Shown here: positions 63,853-64,000 of the stretch, one piece after another
How positions within the stretch are numbered: position 1 is the stretch's first letter
Layout of the letters: each line of letters begins with the position of its first letter
Source of the DNA: Roseibium album
GTDB lineage: Bacteria; Pseudomonadota; Alphaproteobacteria; Rhizobiales; Stappiaceae
Direction of reading: 5' to 3'
NCBI RefSeq assembly: GCF_001404515.1
Contig: NZ_CXWE01000013.1
Coordinates: 59,858 to 123,857 of the forward strand
Length of the DNA stretch: 64,000 nucleotides
Notes under the pieces: model-generated
What the model was told of the DNA's origin: nothing
What the model saw: the letters and a program-made list of their open reading frames with translations, nothing else
The model's database searches: none
Position numbers and translations under genes: made by a program

Positions 63853-63881
63853 TCCGGCGCCGCCAGTACGCGCGCGCCGGA
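63853..63881. terminator. Hairpin between SnoaL-like and CoxM-like genes
   Basis: TCCGGCGC and GCGCCGGA form an 8-bp stem with a 13-base loop that begins four bases after the SnoaL-like stop. It may terminate both convergent genes. Confidence 0.4.
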
Positions 63882-63896
63882 CTTCAGTTTCACCTC

Positions 63897-64000
63897 TTAC
63901 CCAGCGGCTTTGACGGCGCGTTTTGCCATGACCGTGACGAGGTTCGCGCGGTAGGCTGCCGATCCGTGGATGTCGTGCAGCATGGAGCCGGCGTCGACCT
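63897..64000 (-). CDS. CO/xanthine dehydrogenase medium (FAD) subunit, C-terminal end
   Basis: Thirty-three codons run to a TAA stop at 63897 and continue beyond the window edge. DIHGSAAYRANLVTVMAKRA is typical of the C-terminus of the FAD-binding CoxM-type subunit of molybdenum hydroxylases. So a CO-dehydrogenase-like gene set probably lies just past the window. Only the end is visible. Confidence 0.7.
   Translation of the reverse strand, partial: VDAGSMLHDIHGSAAYRANLVTVMAKRAVKAAG

Noticed and set aside
1..64000. tRNA, rRNA, CRISPR array, prophage or insertion sequence
   Set aside because: I looked for repeat-spacer patterns, transposase motifs and tRNA-like cloverleaf sequences and saw none that I could support.

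Overview
The window is 64 kb of a high-GC Gram-negative chromosome. TRAP and several sugar ABC transporters, LacI and GntR/FCD regulators, FecR/CHASE2-cyclase signalling and the CoxM-like gene end suggest a metabolically versatile alphaproteobacterium, perhaps a marine Stappiaceae/Rhodobacterales-type organism. That placement is inference from gene content. I see no rRNA, tRNA, CRISPR, prophage or insertion sequence. Nearly all of it is catabolic and transport operons with short or ATGA-type overlapping junctions.

Layout. (1) 1-2460, minus strand: V-type ATPase subunits B, D and I (I is cut by the window edge), with no subunit A upstream. (2) 3155-5988, plus: a cytochrome b / ethylbenzene-dehydrogenase-type haem protein fusion with a 2Fe-2S flavoreductase. 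(3) 6082-9791, minus: a PstS-like periplasmic binding protein paired with a membrane GGDEF-EAL protein. (4) 10189-21358: a divergent LacI regulator and a nine-gene sugar operon (CUT1 ABC transporter, two TIM-barrel isomerase/lyase-like proteins, Gfo/Idh/MocA dehydrogenase, aldo/keto reductase, GH43 glycosidase), with two perfect 14-bp operators in the promoter. (5) 21420-24449: a 1009-residue kinase / M23 / class III aminotransferase fusion, followed by a chimeric gene remnant. (6) 24973-30361: a ribose-type ABC transporter with an SMP-30 lactonase, divergent from a NarX/NarL-like two-component pair. (7) 32651-41861: a TRAP-centred catabolic operon (enolase-superfamily enzyme, stress protein, DctMQP, DadA-like oxidase, ThDP enzyme), a GntR/FCD regulator, and an Asp/Glu racemase-family gene sharing an 11-bp operator-like motif. 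(8) 42055-45935: Crp/Fnr regulator, FecR protein, CHASE2 adenylate cyclase, cytochrome b561. (9) 46139-63848: a large catabolic locus of unknown substrate, combining a CUT1 ABC transporter, GMC oxidoreductase, HisD-like dehydrogenase, SDR, cupin, MetE-like protein, alpha/beta hydrolase, RraA-like protein, a LacI regulator and five SnoaL/NTF2-like proteins. (10) At the right edge is the last piece of a CO/xanthine-dehydrogenase medium subunit.

The most interesting part is region 9. Four of the SnoaL-like proteins share one C-terminal signature, three of those are duplicated-domain fusions, and a LacI-type palindrome occurs three times at its promoters, tying transporter and enzymes into one predicted regulon. 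I could not identify the substrate. Start codons were adjusted where a Shine-Dalgarno sequence or ATGA junction decided the matter.
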